DNA of 64,000 nucleotides from Kosakonia sp. H02. GTDB lineage: Bacteria > Pseudomonadota > Gammaproteobacteria > Enterobacterales > Enterobacteriaceae. Under the pieces are notes generated by a model, which made no database searches, was not told where the DNA came from, and saw only the letters and a program-made list of their open reading frames with translations. The translations under genes were made by a program, and so were the position numbers. This document shows, in pieces, positions 26,372-36,700 of this stretch (position 1 is its first letter; each line of letters begins with the position of its first letter). The stretch is taken from positions 3,534,001-3,598,000 of the forward strand of contig CP131915.1 in assembly GCA_030704225.1 (NCBI GenBank). The letters are read 5' to 3'.

Positions 26372-27168
26372 CGCTCTGCTTTCGCCATCAGTTTTTTCAG
26401 GGCATGGGAAACCGCGATAAGACCAAAGGTCGCGGTGACCATCGTCGCCGCGCCAAATCCCGAGGCGCAATCCATGCGTTTTGGCCCTTCGGCGGTGCTT
26501 TTCATCGCGCATACCGAACCGTCGGACTGCGGGTAAACCAGCGCTTCGGTAGAAAAGACGCAATTCACACCAAGCTTACCTTTGCTATTCTTCACCACGC
26601 CAAAATCGCTTTTCAGCCGCTCGCGCAGTTTGGCCGCCAGCGGATCCTGAATGGTTTTCGCCAGATCGCTGACCTGGATCTGCGTCGGATCGATCTGCCC
26701 GCCCGCGCCGCCGGTAGTCACCAGCGGGATCTTATTGCGTCGGCAATACGCAATCAGCGCCGCTTTCGGGCGCACGCTATCAATGGCGTCAATGACATAG
26801 CTGTAATCGCGGTTCATCAATTGCGCGACGTTATCCGCCGTAACGAAATCATCCACCACCGTGACCAGGCACTCCGGGTTTATCTCGCGAAGGCGATCCG
26901 CCATCACTTCGGCTTTCGCCAGACCGACATTGCCGCGCAGGGCGTGGATCTGCCGGTTGGTGTTGGTGACACAGACATCGTCCATATCAATCAGCGTGAT
27001 AGCGCCGATACCGGTGCGTGCCAGCGCTTCCGCCGCCCAGGATCCTACGCCGCCAATCCCCACCACGCAGACATGGGCATCGGCAAACCATTGCAGCGCT
27101 TTTTCACCATACAAACGCGCCGTGCCACCAAAGCGCTGCCGCCAGGCGTCGCTGATTACTGCTGACAT
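26356..27168 (-). CDS. tcdA: tRNA threonylcarbamoyladenosine dehydratase TcdA
   Basis: E1/ThiF-like ATP-dependent enzyme that cyclises t6A37 to ct6A in tRNAs reading ANN codons; also called CsdL or YgdL. It is 270 residues. The adenylate-binding GIGGVGSWAAEALAR is near residue 36, with the family segments LIDMDDVCVTNTNRQ and TTGGAGGQIDPTQI. The ATG at 27168 has GAGG seven bases upstream; a TTG at 27174 is less likely. It faces csdA-csdE, its sulfur-relay partners. Confidence 0.96.
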   Translation of the reverse strand: MSAVISDAWRQRFGGTARLYGEKALQWFADAHVCVVGIGGVGSWAAEALARTGIGAITLIDMDDVCVTNTNRQIHALRGNVGLAKAEVMADRLREINPECLVTVVDDFVTADNVAQLMNRDYSYVIDAIDSVRPKAALIAYCRRNKIPLVTTGGAGGQIDPTQIQVSDLAKTIQDPLAAKLRERLKSDFGVVKNSKGKLGVNCVFSTEALVYPQSDGSVCAMKSTAEGPKRMDCASGFGAATMVTATFGLIAVSHALKKLMAKAERQASA

Positions 27169-27186
27169 AAACAAACCTCGAGATGA

Positions 27187-27220
27187 AACAGAAAACCCTC
27201 TTCCGGGGCCGAAAGAGGGT
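27187..27220 (-). terminator. Terminator-like hairpin after mltA
   Basis: ACCCTCTT at 27195-27202 pairs with AAGAGGGT at 27213-27220; on the minus strand the stem is followed by the T-rich TTTTCTGTTTC. It lies between mltA and tcdA and would end the mltA transcript. Confidence 0.65.
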
Positions 27221-27234
27221 GAAGTCTACCACAT

Positions 27235-28341
27235 TCAGCCGCTGAACACGTTGCCCGCCAGACCGGCACCCGGCGCATTTTTCAGCACCCAGACACGGCC
27301 ATAATGGTTATACCAGCCAGCGCGGTGGCCCGCGTCCGGGCCGATCCCCTGGTAAATATCAAAATGCTGGCCTTTAATGGCCCCGCCAACATCGAGCGCC
27401 ACCATCAAGCGCAGTTCATACTGGCCATTGAACTTTCCTTTATTATCCAGTTGCGGCACTTCCGCCAGCAGCGTCGTGCCCGGTGGAATAACGGTACGGT
27501 CAGAGGCAACGGACGCCCGGCCAATCAGCGGTACTGCGCTCGCGCCTTTTACCGGTGCCCAGGATTGCGGTTTAAAGAAAACAAATGAGGCGTTCTCTTC
27601 CAGCAGCGCGCGCACTTCGGCTTCGCTGTGCTTTTCGCCCCACTCGCGGATGGCCTGCATCGACATATCTTCCCGCTTCACCTCACCCCGGTCGATCAGT
27701 ACTTTGCCGATACTGCGGTAAGCATGGCCGTTTTTCCCGGCATAGCTAAAGAAGTTGAGCGGGCTGCCATCGCCGAAATCGATGTAGCCGCTGCCCTGCA
27801 CATCCATAATAAAGTTGTCCATCAGCGAGTTGCTGTAGGCGAGTACATAATCCTCGCTGAGCGCCCCGGCGTAGATTTCTGCGCGCGATGGCAAGCGGCC
27901 GCGTTTTGGCGGCATGCGGTAAATCGGATACTGGAACTCGCCCTGGCGGGTATGACGCGCCTGCACCACCGGCGTGTAGTAGCCGGTAAATTGCACATTG
28001 CCATAATTGTCTGTGCCTTCCATCTGCCAGGCATCAATGCCGAACTGGCGCAGCATGCGCGTATCGCCCCCGGCGCGCAGCCAGGCGTCAATGGCGTTAT
28101 AAACGCTGCTTTGGCTGCCATACAGGCGCGGCGCGGCACTGCGAACCTGGCTTATCTGCTCGGAGAAGTCTCCGGCGTTGATGGGCGCCCCAACGGCGTC
28201 CGGCTGGTTGACGAGGGAAAAAGGCTGGGAAAATTTTCCGTCTTTATACTGTTGACCGCGATCGGTCGGTTTTGAAGAGCAGGCCGCGAGTATTGCTACC
28301 ATTGCGCCTGTGAATACGAACTTAGCCCAACGTGCTTTCAT
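27235..28341 (-). CDS. mltA: Membrane-bound lytic transglycosylase A
   Basis: Outer-membrane lipoprotein that cleaves peptidoglycan glycans to 1,6-anhydromuropeptides. It is 368 residues. The lipobox LAAC ends at Cys21. The substrate-cleft segment VQFTGYYTPVVQARHT and the C-terminal 3D domain with its conserved Asp cluster (MVALDVGGAIKGQHFDIYQG) are both present; the catalytic Asp lies in DVGGAIKG. Single gene with its own hairpin terminator. Confidence 0.97.
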   Translation of the reverse strand: MKARWAKFVFTGAMVAILAACSSKPTDRGQQYKDGKFSQPFSLVNQPDAVGAPINAGDFSEQISQVRSAAPRLYGSQSSVYNAIDAWLRAGGDTRMLRQFGIDAWQMEGTDNYGNVQFTGYYTPVVQARHTRQGEFQYPIYRMPPKRGRLPSRAEIYAGALSEDYVLAYSNSLMDNFIMDVQGSGYIDFGDGSPLNFFSYAGKNGHAYRSIGKVLIDRGEVKREDMSMQAIREWGEKHSEAEVRALLEENASFVFFKPQSWAPVKGASAVPLIGRASVASDRTVIPPGTTLLAEVPQLDNKGKFNGQYELRLMVALDVGGAIKGQHFDIYQGIGPDAGHRAGWYNHYGRVWVLKNAPGAGLAGNVFSG

Positions 28342-28506
28342 TATTTCTCATCTTCTGGTTAACCCGGAGCGGGGTGAAGATAACAAACCCCTCTCGCTAA
28401 TGAAATGCGCAAGAACATTCCGAGGACAATTTCGCTTAAATCTTGAACGGATTGTATTGTTTTTACACATAAACTCGGTAATTCAGTGATTAGGGTAAAA
28501 AAAAGG

Positions 28507-28534
28507 TTGCATCGAAATGTTTGCAGAGTATAGT
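28507..28534 (+). promoter_or_regulatory. Promoter of the initiator tRNA array
   Basis: -35 TTGCAT at 28507-28512 and -10 TATAGT at 28529-28534 with a 16-bp spacer, followed by the GC-rich discriminator GCGC typical of stringently controlled tRNA promoters. The upstream 60 bp are AT-rich and may act as an UP element. The first tRNA starts 13 bases after the -10. Confidence 0.8.
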
Positions 28535-28547
28535 GCGCATCCACGGA

Positions 28548-28624
28548 CGCGGGGTGGAGCAGCCTGGTAGCTCGTCGGGCTCATAACCCGACGGTCGTCG
28601 GTTCAAATCCGGCCCCCGCAACCA
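28548..28624 (+). tRNA. tRNA-fMet (CAT), copy 1, variant A
   Basis: A 77-nt initiator tRNA with encoded CCA. Initiator hallmarks are the unpaired C1/A72 at the acceptor end and three G-C pairs at the foot of the anticodon stem (GGG-CTCATAA-CCC). Variant A has T at position 17a (28565) and C at position 44 (28592); E. coli tRNA-fMet has A44. Confidence 0.98.
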
Positions 28625-28677
28625 TTTAAGATGTGAAGAAAGAAAAAGTTTACATGATGGTAGTGTAAACAGACGGA

Positions 28678-28754
<77 letters not shown>

Positions 28755-28807
28755 ATTAAGATGTGAAGAAAGAAAAAGTTTACATGATGGAAGTGTAAAC
28801 AGACGGA

Positions 28808-28884
28808 CGCGGGGTGGAGCAGCCTGGTAGCTCGTCGGGCTCATAACCCGACGGTCGTCGGTTCAAATCCGGCCCCCGCAACCA
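28808..28884 (+). tRNA. tRNA-fMet (CAT), copy 3, variant A
   Basis: Identical in sequence to copy 1 (T17a at 28825 and C44 at 28852), 260 bp downstream of it. The spacer before it differs from the other two at one central base (GGAAGTG instead of GGTAGTG). Confidence 0.98.
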
Positions 28885-28937
28885 AGTAAGATGTGAAGAA
28901 AGAAAAAGTTTACATGATGGTAGTGTAAACAGACGGA

Positions 28938-29014
<77 letters not shown>

Positions 29015-29021
29015 ACACAAT

Positions 29022-29045
29022 AAACACCTTAACGGGTGTTTTTTT
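29022..29045 (+). terminator. Terminator of the tRNA array
   Basis: AAACACC at 29022-29028 pairs with GGGTGTTT beginning at 29034, followed by a T-run to 29045. Confidence 0.88.
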
Positions 29046-29072
29046 GTATCTACGGTTTGTAAAACTCTACAT

Positions 29073-29100
29073 AAAGAAAATGGCGCCTTTCAGCGCCATT
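29073..29100 (-). terminator. Terminator of amiC
   Basis: A perfect 8-bp stem, AATGGCGC at 29079-29086 with GCGCCATT at 29093-29100; on the minus strand it is followed by TTTTCTTT. Located just after the amiC stop. Confidence 0.85.
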
Positions 29101-29103
29101 CTG

Positions 29104-30357
29104 TTATCCCCTTCTCGCCAGCGTCGCGCCATCCGCGAAGTAGGCTTTGATCCCTGCCAGAATCGACTCCGCCACTTCCTGCTGGAATTTCGCCGTCTTG
29201 AGCTTGCGCTCCTCTTCCACGTTACTGATAAACGCCGTTTCCACGAGGATCGACGGAATATCCGGCGCTTTCAGTACCGCAAAGCCGGCCTGTTCAACGC
29301 TGTTTTTATGCAGATTATTGACGTTGCCGAGCTTGTTCAGCACCGCTTTACCAAACTTCAGGCTATCGTTAATGGTCAGCGACTGCACCATATCGAACAT
29401 GGTGTGATCCAGATAGCGGTCGCCGCTTTTACTCACGCCACCAATTAAGTCTGCGGCGTTCTGCGTATCCGCCAGATATTTCGCGGCAGTACTGGTTGCC
29501 CCTTTGGTAGAGAGCGCAAACACCGACGAACCTCTCGGTTGACGGCTGCTAAAGGCATCGGCGTGAATCGAGACAAACAGGTCAGCGCGCTGTTTCTGCG
29601 CTTTCGCCACGCGCACTTTCAGCGGAATAAACACATCTTCGTTGCGCGTCATATAGGCTTTCATATTGCCTTCTTTCTCGATCAGCGCATGCAGGCGACG
29701 CGCGATTTGCAGCACCACATCTTTCTCGCGGGTTTTATATTTCCCCGTCGCACCCGGATCTTCCCCGCCGTGGCCAGGATCGAGCATAATCACGATCGGC
29801 CTGTCGCGCCCGGCTTTGCCCGGTTGCGGGCCGCTTTCCGCGGGTGGCACTTGTTGGTCAAGATCGCCTTTGTTGTACTCTTCAAGTAACGCCAGCAACG
29901 GATCCTGAACATCCTTCGCATTCGCCGGATAGAGATCCATCACCAGACGCTCTTTAAAGCCCGCTACCGGTGCCAGCGCAAACAGTTGTGGCTTCACGTT
30001 TTGCTTGAGTTCAAACACCATGCGCACCGTCTGCGGATCGAACTGACCCACGCGGGCGGATTTGATAAAGGGATCGTCACCGTGGATCTGCGCGCCCATG
30101 CCTTTCAGCACCGAGTTAAGGTGTACGCCTTCCAGATCCACCACCAGCCGGTCGGGGTTGCTCAACGCAAACTGTTTATATTTCACTACGCGGTTCGATT
30201 CCACCGTCACGCGTGTATAGCTGGACGCAGGCCAGACGCGAACCGCGACAACCTGGCTGACAGCAGCCAGGCCAATTTGGCTCACGCTTAATAACCACAT
30301 GGCACCCGCCCCTTTTAATAATTTGCGGCGGCTTAGCGCTGAATGACTTCCCGACAT
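29104..30357 (-). CDS. amiC: N-acetylmuramoyl-L-alanine amidase AmiC
   Basis: Periplasmic zinc amidase that splits septal peptidoglycan during daughter-cell separation. It is 417 residues, as in E. coli. The twin-arginine signal SRRKLLKG at residues 9-16 indicates Tat export, with cleavage near residue 31. An N-terminal AMIN domain (about 32-150) targets the septum; the Amidase_3 catalytic domain begins at IVIMLDPGHGGEDPG (zinc His) and includes SIHADAF and SILVETAFISN. The start at 30357 is set by the Tat signal; the frame is open to 30429. Its activator NlpD is encoded at 9998-11119. Confidence 0.98.
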   Translation of the reverse strand: MSGSHSALSRRKLLKGAGAMWLLSVSQIGLAAVSQVVAVRVWPASSYTRVTVESNRVVKYKQFALSNPDRLVVDLEGVHLNSVLKGMGAQIHGDDPFIKSARVGQFDPQTVRMVFELKQNVKPQLFALAPVAGFKERLVMDLYPANAKDVQDPLLALLEEYNKGDLDQQVPPAESGPQPGKAGRDRPIVIMLDPGHGGEDPGATGKYKTREKDVVLQIARRLHALIEKEGNMKAYMTRNEDVFIPLKVRVAKAQKQRADLFVSIHADAFSSRQPRGSSVFALSTKGATSTAAKYLADTQNAADLIGGVSKSGDRYLDHTMFDMVQSLTINDSLKFGKAVLNKLGNVNNLHKNSVEQAGFAVLKAPDIPSILVETAFISNVEEERKLKTAKFQQEVAESILAGIKAYFADGATLARRG

Positions 30358-30531
30358 GCTTCTCCCGAGCAATTTCTTTAAACAATGGTTAACGCCACAA
30401 TTGACCGAAAACTTTAGCGAATGATGCATAAACTGTCATCAATTAAAGGGTAAACATATGTCTGATGCTTCTCTGCGCCAGGATACAGGGAGTAGATGGT
30501 GAAAAAATTTGCACTTGCACGCCGCGCCATA

Positions 30532-30570
30532 AAAGAATAAAAATACATTTTTTACGAATAATCATGCATT
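30532..30570 (+). promoter_or_regulatory. Double ARG box (ArgR operator) of argA
   Basis: Two 18-bp boxes, AAAGAATAAAAATACATT (30532-30549) and TACGAATAATCATGCATT (30553-30570), separated by 3 bp. Both fit the known GAAT-n4-AT-n-CA ArgR pattern, and 3-bp spacing is the usual arrangement for an ArgR hexamer. They lie 12 bp upstream of the argA start. Confidence 0.88.
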
Positions 30571-30581
30571 GAGGACAGGCC

Positions 30582-31913
30582 GTGGTAAAAGAGCGCAGAA
30601 CCGAACTGGTGCAGGGATTTCGCCATTCCGTTCCCTATATTAATGCCCATCGGGGAAAGACATTTGTCATTATGCTCGGCGGGGAAGCCATTGAGCATGA
30701 AAATTTCTCCAGTATTGTCAATGACATCGGTCTGCTGCATAGCCTGGGGATCAGGCTGGTTGTGGTCTATGGTGCGCGTCCGCAAATCGACGCCAATCTC
30801 GCCGAACATAACCACGAGCCGATTTATCACAAACACACCCGCGTCACCGACGCAAAAACCCTTGAGCTGGTCAAGCAAGCCGCCGGACTGTTGCAACTGG
30901 ACATTACCGCGCGCTTGTCAATGAGCCTCAACAATACGCCGCTCCAGGGCGCGCATATTAATGTGGTGAGCGGCAACTTTATTATTTCCCAGCCGTTGGG
31001 CGTCGATGATGGCGTCGATTACTGCCACAGCGGACGTATTCGTCGCATTGATGAAGAGGCGATCCATCGCCAGCTCGACAGCGGCGCGATTGTGCTGATG
31101 GGGCCGGTCGCGGTCTCCGTCACGGGTGAAAGCTTCAACCTCACCTCCGAAGAAGTCGCCACCCAACTGGCTATCAAACTGAAAGCGGAAAAGATGATCG
31201 GCTTTTGCTCAACGCAAGGGGTGATGAACGACGACGGCGAGATTGTCTCCGAACTGTTCCCCAACGAAGCGCAGGCGCGGGTCGATGTGCTTGAAGCGCG
31301 CGGGGATTACCATTCGGGCACGGTGCGCTTTCTGCGCGGTGCGGTGAAAGCCTGTCGCAGCGGCGTACGTCGCAGCCACTTAATCAGCTACCAGGAAGAT
31401 GGCTCGCTGTTACAAGAGCTCTTCTCTCGCGACGGTATTGGGACGCAGATCGTGATGGAGAGCGCCGAGCAAATTCGCCGCGCCACCATTAACGATATCG
31501 GCGGTATTCTGGAACTGATTCGCCCGCTGGAGCAGCAAGGGATTCTGGTGCGTCGTTCCCGTGAGCAGCTCGAAATGGAGATCGATAAGTTCACCATTAT
31601 CGAGCGCGATAATCTGACCATCGCCTGCGCGGCGCTTTATCCGTTTCCGGAGGAGAAGATCGGTGAAATGGCCTGCGTGGCCGTACACCCGGATTACCGC
31701 AGTTCCTCGCGCGGGGAAGTGCTGCTGGAACGTATTGCCGCCCAGGCGAGGCAAATTGGCCTGAGCAAACTGTTTGTGCTAACTACCCGCAGCATTCACT
31801 GGTTCCAGGAGCGTGGTTTTACGCCGGTGGACATCGATTCGCTGCCGGAAACCAAAAAGCAGATGTACAACTACCAGCGGCGCTCCAAAGTGCTGATGGC
31901 GGATCTCACCTGA
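30582..31913 (+). CDS. argA: N-acetylglutamate synthase
   Basis: First step of arginine biosynthesis, acetylating glutamate; feedback-inhibited by arginine. It is 443 residues, the E. coli length. The N-terminal part is an amino-acid-kinase-like regulatory domain (VIMLGGEAIEHENF near residue 26); the C-terminal 140 residues are a GNAT acetyltransferase (ACVAVHPDYRSSSRGEVLLERI). It begins with GTG at 30582, seven bases after GAGG. The double ARG box upstream implies arginine repression. Confidence 0.98.
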   Translation: MVKERRTELVQGFRHSVPYINAHRGKTFVIMLGGEAIEHENFSSIVNDIGLLHSLGIRLVVVYGARPQIDANLAEHNHEPIYHKHTRVTDAKTLELVKQAAGLLQLDITARLSMSLNNTPLQGAHINVVSGNFIISQPLGVDDGVDYCHSGRIRRIDEEAIHRQLDSGAIVLMGPVAVSVTGESFNLTSEEVATQLAIKLKAEKMIGFCSTQGVMNDDGEIVSELFPNEAQARVDVLEARGDYHSGTVRFLRGAVKACRSGVRRSHLISYQEDGSLLQELFSRDGIGTQIVMESAEQIRRATINDIGGILELIRPLEQQGILVRRSREQLEMEIDKFTIIERDNLTIACAALYPFPEEKIGEMACVAVHPDYRSSSRGEVLLERIAAQARQIGLSKLFVLTTRSIHWFQERGFTPVDIDSLPETKKQMYNYQRRSKVLMADLT

Positions 31914-31918
31914 AGCTG

Positions 31919-31943
31919 CCCCCCGTATCGTGCGGGGGTTTTT
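31919..31943 (+). terminator. Terminator of argA
   Basis: CCCCCG pairs with CGGGGG around a short loop, followed by five T residues (31939-31943). It overlaps the convergent recD stop codon. Confidence 0.85.
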
Positions 31944-33780
31944 ACTTCAGCGCGCTGAACAGCGCTTCCAGGCCGCTGCGCCGCTCGGTGCGTGTGGCAA
32001 TCGCCTGCGCCAGCACACGTTCGTCGGCATAGAGCGACAGCCGTTTGCGCGCGCGGGTAATGGCGGTGTAAACCAGCTCGCGCGTCACCACCGGCACCAT
32101 TTGCCCCGGCAGGATCAGCGCGGCGTGATCGAACTCCGAGCCCTGTGATTTATGCACCGTCATCGCCCAGGCCGTATCATGCTCGGGTAAGCGGCTCGGT
32201 TGCACCGATTTGATTTTACCGTCCGGCAACGGAAACCAGACGCGGATCCCCTGCCCCTGATCCAGCGCAATGCCGATATCACCGTTAAATAATCCCAGAG
32301 CAGAGTCGTTACGCGAGATCATCACCGGCCGCCCGTGATACCAGCGAGAGAAGGGCTGACGGGCGATTTTATGCTGACGCACCAGCGCCAGTTCCAGCCG
32401 CTCATTAAGCCCGCTCACGCCAAACGGCCCTTCACGCAGCGCGCACAGCAGCTGGTATTCACCAAACGCGGCAATAACCGCTTCCGGCGCGGCGTGACTG
32501 CGCACCAGCGACAAATAGTGCGCGTAACCTGCCAGCGCATCATCGATCATCACCTGGTACTCTTCGGCGCTGTTCAACGGCTTACGTTCAATATCCATAA
32601 AGCCCTGACTGAACACCGCCCGCATGGCGTGTTTATCCCCGCGATTGACCGCCGCCGCCAGTTGACCAATACCGGACTCGCTGCCAAAACGGTAACTTTT
32701 TTGCAGCAGACACAGGCTATCGCGCAGCGCCGTGGCCTTATCGCCATCGCCGCCGGGAACGGTTGCTCCGGTAAGGCGCGACAGTTGTGCCGCCCGCTCA
32801 GCGCTGTAACCCGCGTTAACCCACGCGCAGATATCCCCCAGCACCGCGCCGGCTTCCACCGACGCCAGTTGATCGCGATCGCCAAGAAAAATCACTCTGG
32901 CGCGCGGCGGTAGCGCGTCAATCAGCCGCGACATCATCGGCAAATCAATCATTGAAGCTTCGTCCACCACCAGCACATCCAGGTGCAACGGATTACCCGC
33001 ATGGTGGCGCAAGCGCTGGCTACCGGGCTGAGCGCCTAATAGCCGGTGCAGCGTGCTGGCCTCTTCCGGCAACATTGCTTTTTGTTGTTCATTCAACGGT
33101 AACTGGCGCAGCGCATTACCCAGCGATTCGGTCAAGCGCGCGGCGGCTTTGCCCGTCGGCGCAGCAAGGCAGATACGGCATTTATTTCCCTCAACGGTTT
33201 GCACCAACGCCGCGAGCAGTTTCGCCACAGTCGTGGTTTTACCGGTGCCTGGCCCGCCAGAGATAACCGAAATACGCCGGGTAAGCGCCACGGCGGCAGC
33301 CACTTTCTGCCAGTCCACCTGCGCATCCGCAGCCGGTGGAAACAGGGTTTCCAGTGTGTGCGCCAGCCGGGCTTCATCGGCCCCGCTAAGCTCGCTCTGT
33401 TGTGCAAAGAACTCCGCCACGCGCCGTTCGTTCCACCACATGCGGTTCAGATAGAGCCGCGAGCCGTGCAGAATAAGCGGCGTTGCGCTGCTGCCATCAC
33501 CCACGGCAGAGGACGCAAGTAACACCTGTTGCCAGTCATCGGGCTCCCCGGCTTGTTCAAACAACGCGCTGACGAGTGGCGACGCGCCGCCAAAGGCTTG
33601 CGGTGCCAGACGTGACAAAGGCAGGCAGACATGCCCCTCGCCCGCATCCCGGCTCAGTAGCGCTGCGGCCAGCATTAACGCGGGTTCCTCTTCGGTGGCG
33701 ACGGTCAGGGCAAACTGAACATCCAGCGGGCGCAGCAGTTTTTGCTCCATCGCCTCCTGTAACAAAGCCTGCATACTCAT
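31942..33780 (-). CDS. recD: Exodeoxyribonuclease V subunit alpha RecD
   Basis: The fast 5'-3' helicase of the RecBCD enzyme, acting in double-strand break repair and degradation of foreign DNA. It is 612 residues (E. coli 608). Walker A GGPGTGKT is at residues 175-182, the DEASMIDLPMM Walker B motif follows, and the C-terminal helicase motif VHKSQGSEFDHAAL is intact. It overlaps recB by four bases (ATGA type). Confidence 0.98.
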   Translation of the reverse strand: MSMQALLQEAMEQKLLRPLDVQFALTVATEEEPALMLAAALLSRDAGEGHVCLPLSRLAPQAFGGASPLVSALFEQAGEPDDWQQVLLASSAVGDGSSATPLILHGSRLYLNRMWWNERRVAEFFAQQSELSGADEARLAHTLETLFPPAADAQVDWQKVAAAVALTRRISVISGGPGTGKTTTVAKLLAALVQTVEGNKCRICLAAPTGKAAARLTESLGNALRQLPLNEQQKAMLPEEASTLHRLLGAQPGSQRLRHHAGNPLHLDVLVVDEASMIDLPMMSRLIDALPPRARVIFLGDRDQLASVEAGAVLGDICAWVNAGYSAERAAQLSRLTGATVPGGDGDKATALRDSLCLLQKSYRFGSESGIGQLAAAVNRGDKHAMRAVFSQGFMDIERKPLNSAEEYQVMIDDALAGYAHYLSLVRSHAAPEAVIAAFGEYQLLCALREGPFGVSGLNERLELALVRQHKIARQPFSRWYHGRPVMISRNDSALGLFNGDIGIALDQGQGIRVWFPLPDGKIKSVQPSRLPEHDTAWAMTVHKSQGSEFDHAALILPGQMVPVVTRELVYTAITRARKRLSLYADERVLAQAIATRTERRSGLEALFSALK

Positions 33781-36700
33781 GGCGTCATCTCCGGTACATC
33801 ACCCGCAAACAGGGTATCCATGTGGGCGATCAGCGCAGCGTCTGGCCGGGTAGTGAAAATGCCCTGCTGTGGTTTCTGCGCTTCCACGCCGCGTAAAAAG
33901 AGGTAAATCACGCCGCCGAAATGCTGCTCATAGTCGTAATCCGCAATGCGGTGGCGCAGATAGCGGTGTAGCGCCAGGCAGTAGAGTTGATACTGCAAAT
34001 CGTAGCGGTGAGATTGCATTGCCGTCGCCATGGCCGCCTGGGTGTAGGCTTCCGCGCTCTCGCCAAGCCAGTTGGACTTGTAGTCCAGCAGGTAGTAACG
34101 CCCGTTATGGCGAAACACCAGGTCAATAAAGCCTTTCAGCATGCCACGCACGTCGCGGAAATCCAGCGGCGGGCAACCTGCCGACAAGGGATCGTAATGG
34201 CGCATGGCACTGTCCAGCGCTTCGGCGCTCAGCGTCGCGCTAATCGGCAAATAAAATTCCATCTCAACTTGTTTATCTTTCGCCGTGAGCTGGCTCAGGG
34301 AGACCCCTTCGGGTATCAGCGGCGCGTGCAGCACCGTCTCCAGCCAGCCGCTCAACACCGGCTGCCAGTGCTCCTCATAACCGGACACGAGCAGCTTTTC
34401 AGCGACCCATGCAGATGAAACGGGCTGCGTAAAATCGAGGTCTTCAAACAGGCTGTGCAAAAAGGTTCCGGGAGCTGCGCCACGCGGAAACTGATGCGGG
34501 GTGAGCATCGGCTCCGCCTGCACTTCCCGCTCACCGGCGGCGTCGAGATCCAGGCGCGGCAGCAGATCCTGAGCAATGCCGTGGGCGCGTTGCTGTAAGC
34601 CGGAATAACTGGTCACGCGCCAGTCATCGGCAACTTTGCGCATCACTTCACGCACGCTCAGGGCAGGCGGTTGCGCCTGCGGCAACTGCCAGCGCGCCAT
34701 ATCCGGCGTTGGTGGCGTCGCAAGGACAATATCGTCATTGCATAACTGCTCCAGCGCGTTACGCAGGCCGACCGCATCCAGCGCTTCGCCTTTCTGGATC
34801 AGGCGGCCCAGCGCGCTCTGGTGAAAGTCGCTCGGCCCGGTTTTCTCGCCACGGCGACGAAACAGCGGCGCAATGCCGAGGCTACAGTGCCAGACCGATC
34901 GCGTCAGCGCCACATAGAGCAAGCGCAGATCTTCGGCCAGCCGCTCCGCTTCCGCCAGTTCAACGCTCTCGTCGGCATGGCTGAGGTCAAGTACGGCATT
35001 GAATGAAGCACGGTCGTGATAAAAGCCCTGGTCCTGAACGCGGAAGTTGGCGATAAACGGCAGCCAGACCAGCGGATACTCCAGACCTTTCGACTTATGA
35101 ATGGTGACAATTTGCACCAGGTGTTTATCGCTCTCCAGGCGCATCTGTTCGCTGGAGGCGCTGGCATTGGGTTCCGCAATATGCTGTGTCAGCCAGCGGG
35201 TAAGTGCATGCTCACTTTCAAGCTGCGTCCCGGCTTCCTGCAACAACTCGCTGATATGCAAGATATCGGTCAGCCGCCTTTCCCCGCCGGGAGTGGCAAG
35301 TAAGTTTTCTGCCACATGGCGTGCACTCATCAGGGTGCGCAGCATCGGCATCACACCGCGTTTCTGCCACAGTTCGCGGTAGTGGGTAAACTCCTCTACC
35401 ACGTTATCCCACGCCTGTTCATCAAGGTTCAGCGCTTCGATATCGCGCGCGGTAAGCCCGAGCATCGAGGTTGCCAGCGCACTGCGCAGCGTGCTTTCCC
35501 GCTCCGGCGTTAATACCGCCTGTAGTAACCAAAGCAGTTCATGCGCTTCCGGCGTTTCAAATACGCTATCGCGATTGGAGAGATAGACCGACGGAATGCC
35601 GAGCAGGGTCAGCGCATCGCGGATAAGCGACGCTTCGTGGCGGCTACGCACCAGCACCGTGATGTCCGAGGCCTTAACGGGCCGCGCTTTTTCACCTTCC
35701 CAGAGCAGCGCTTCACCTTTCTGACCGGCGCTTAACCAGTCGCGGATTTGCGTCGCGCACAGCTGCGCCATAAAGCTCTGGTAATCGCCGACGCCCACAC
35801 CCTCGCCTTCCATCAGCCACAGCTTCATGGACGGTTGTGTTTCCCCGTGAACGGCAAAACGCAGCCCTGCATTCCTGGCGGCGGCCTTCACCGGCAAGAA
35901 CGGGATCTGCTGAAACATAAACGCGTTGTCCAGGTGACTGAACAGTCGGTTGACGCTGGCAATCATGCCCGGAGACGATCGCCAGTTGGTGTCGAGGGTA
36001 TAGCGGGCACTCACTTCATCGCGCGCTTTCATATAGGTAAAGATATCCGCGCCGCGAAAGGCGTAGATAGCCTGTTTAGGGTCGCCAATCAGCAATAAGC
36101 CGCACTCAGGCTGGTTTAACCAGATGCGGCTGAAAATGCGGTATTGCTGCGGGTCAGTATCCTGAAATTCATCAATCATCGCGACGGGAAAACGGGTGCG
36201 GATAGCCGCAGCCAACGCGTCGCCATTCGGGCTTTGCAGCGCACTGTCCAGCCGACTGAGCATATCGTCAAAACCGAGTTCGCCACGTCGACGCTTCTCT
36301 TTTGCCACCGCGTCGCGGATTTCGCGCATGGCGCGGGTAAGCACCAGGTCATTGAGCGTCAGCGGCTGCGCCAGCAGTTCTTCAATGACAACAAACAGCG
36401 GATGTTCCGGCACCGCACCACCGGCTTTGGTACGTTGCACAAGGAAAGACTGGGAAAATTTCTCCAGCGCGTCCGGCAACAAATAGGTGCGGGTCTCTTC
36501 CTGCGCCCAGGCTGAGATTTTCTCAATCCACTTCGCCTGATTTCCGCGGTTGAATTTACGTCGGTCGATACCAGAGCTTTCGATGAGCGGCTCCAGCTCA
36601 TCCACCGAGGCTAGCCACTGGCGTTTCACTTTGTCTATCTGCGCGACAATCTGCTCATGGCGGGAAGCGAGCGTTTCATCGGCGGGCGGCGGAGTTTTGA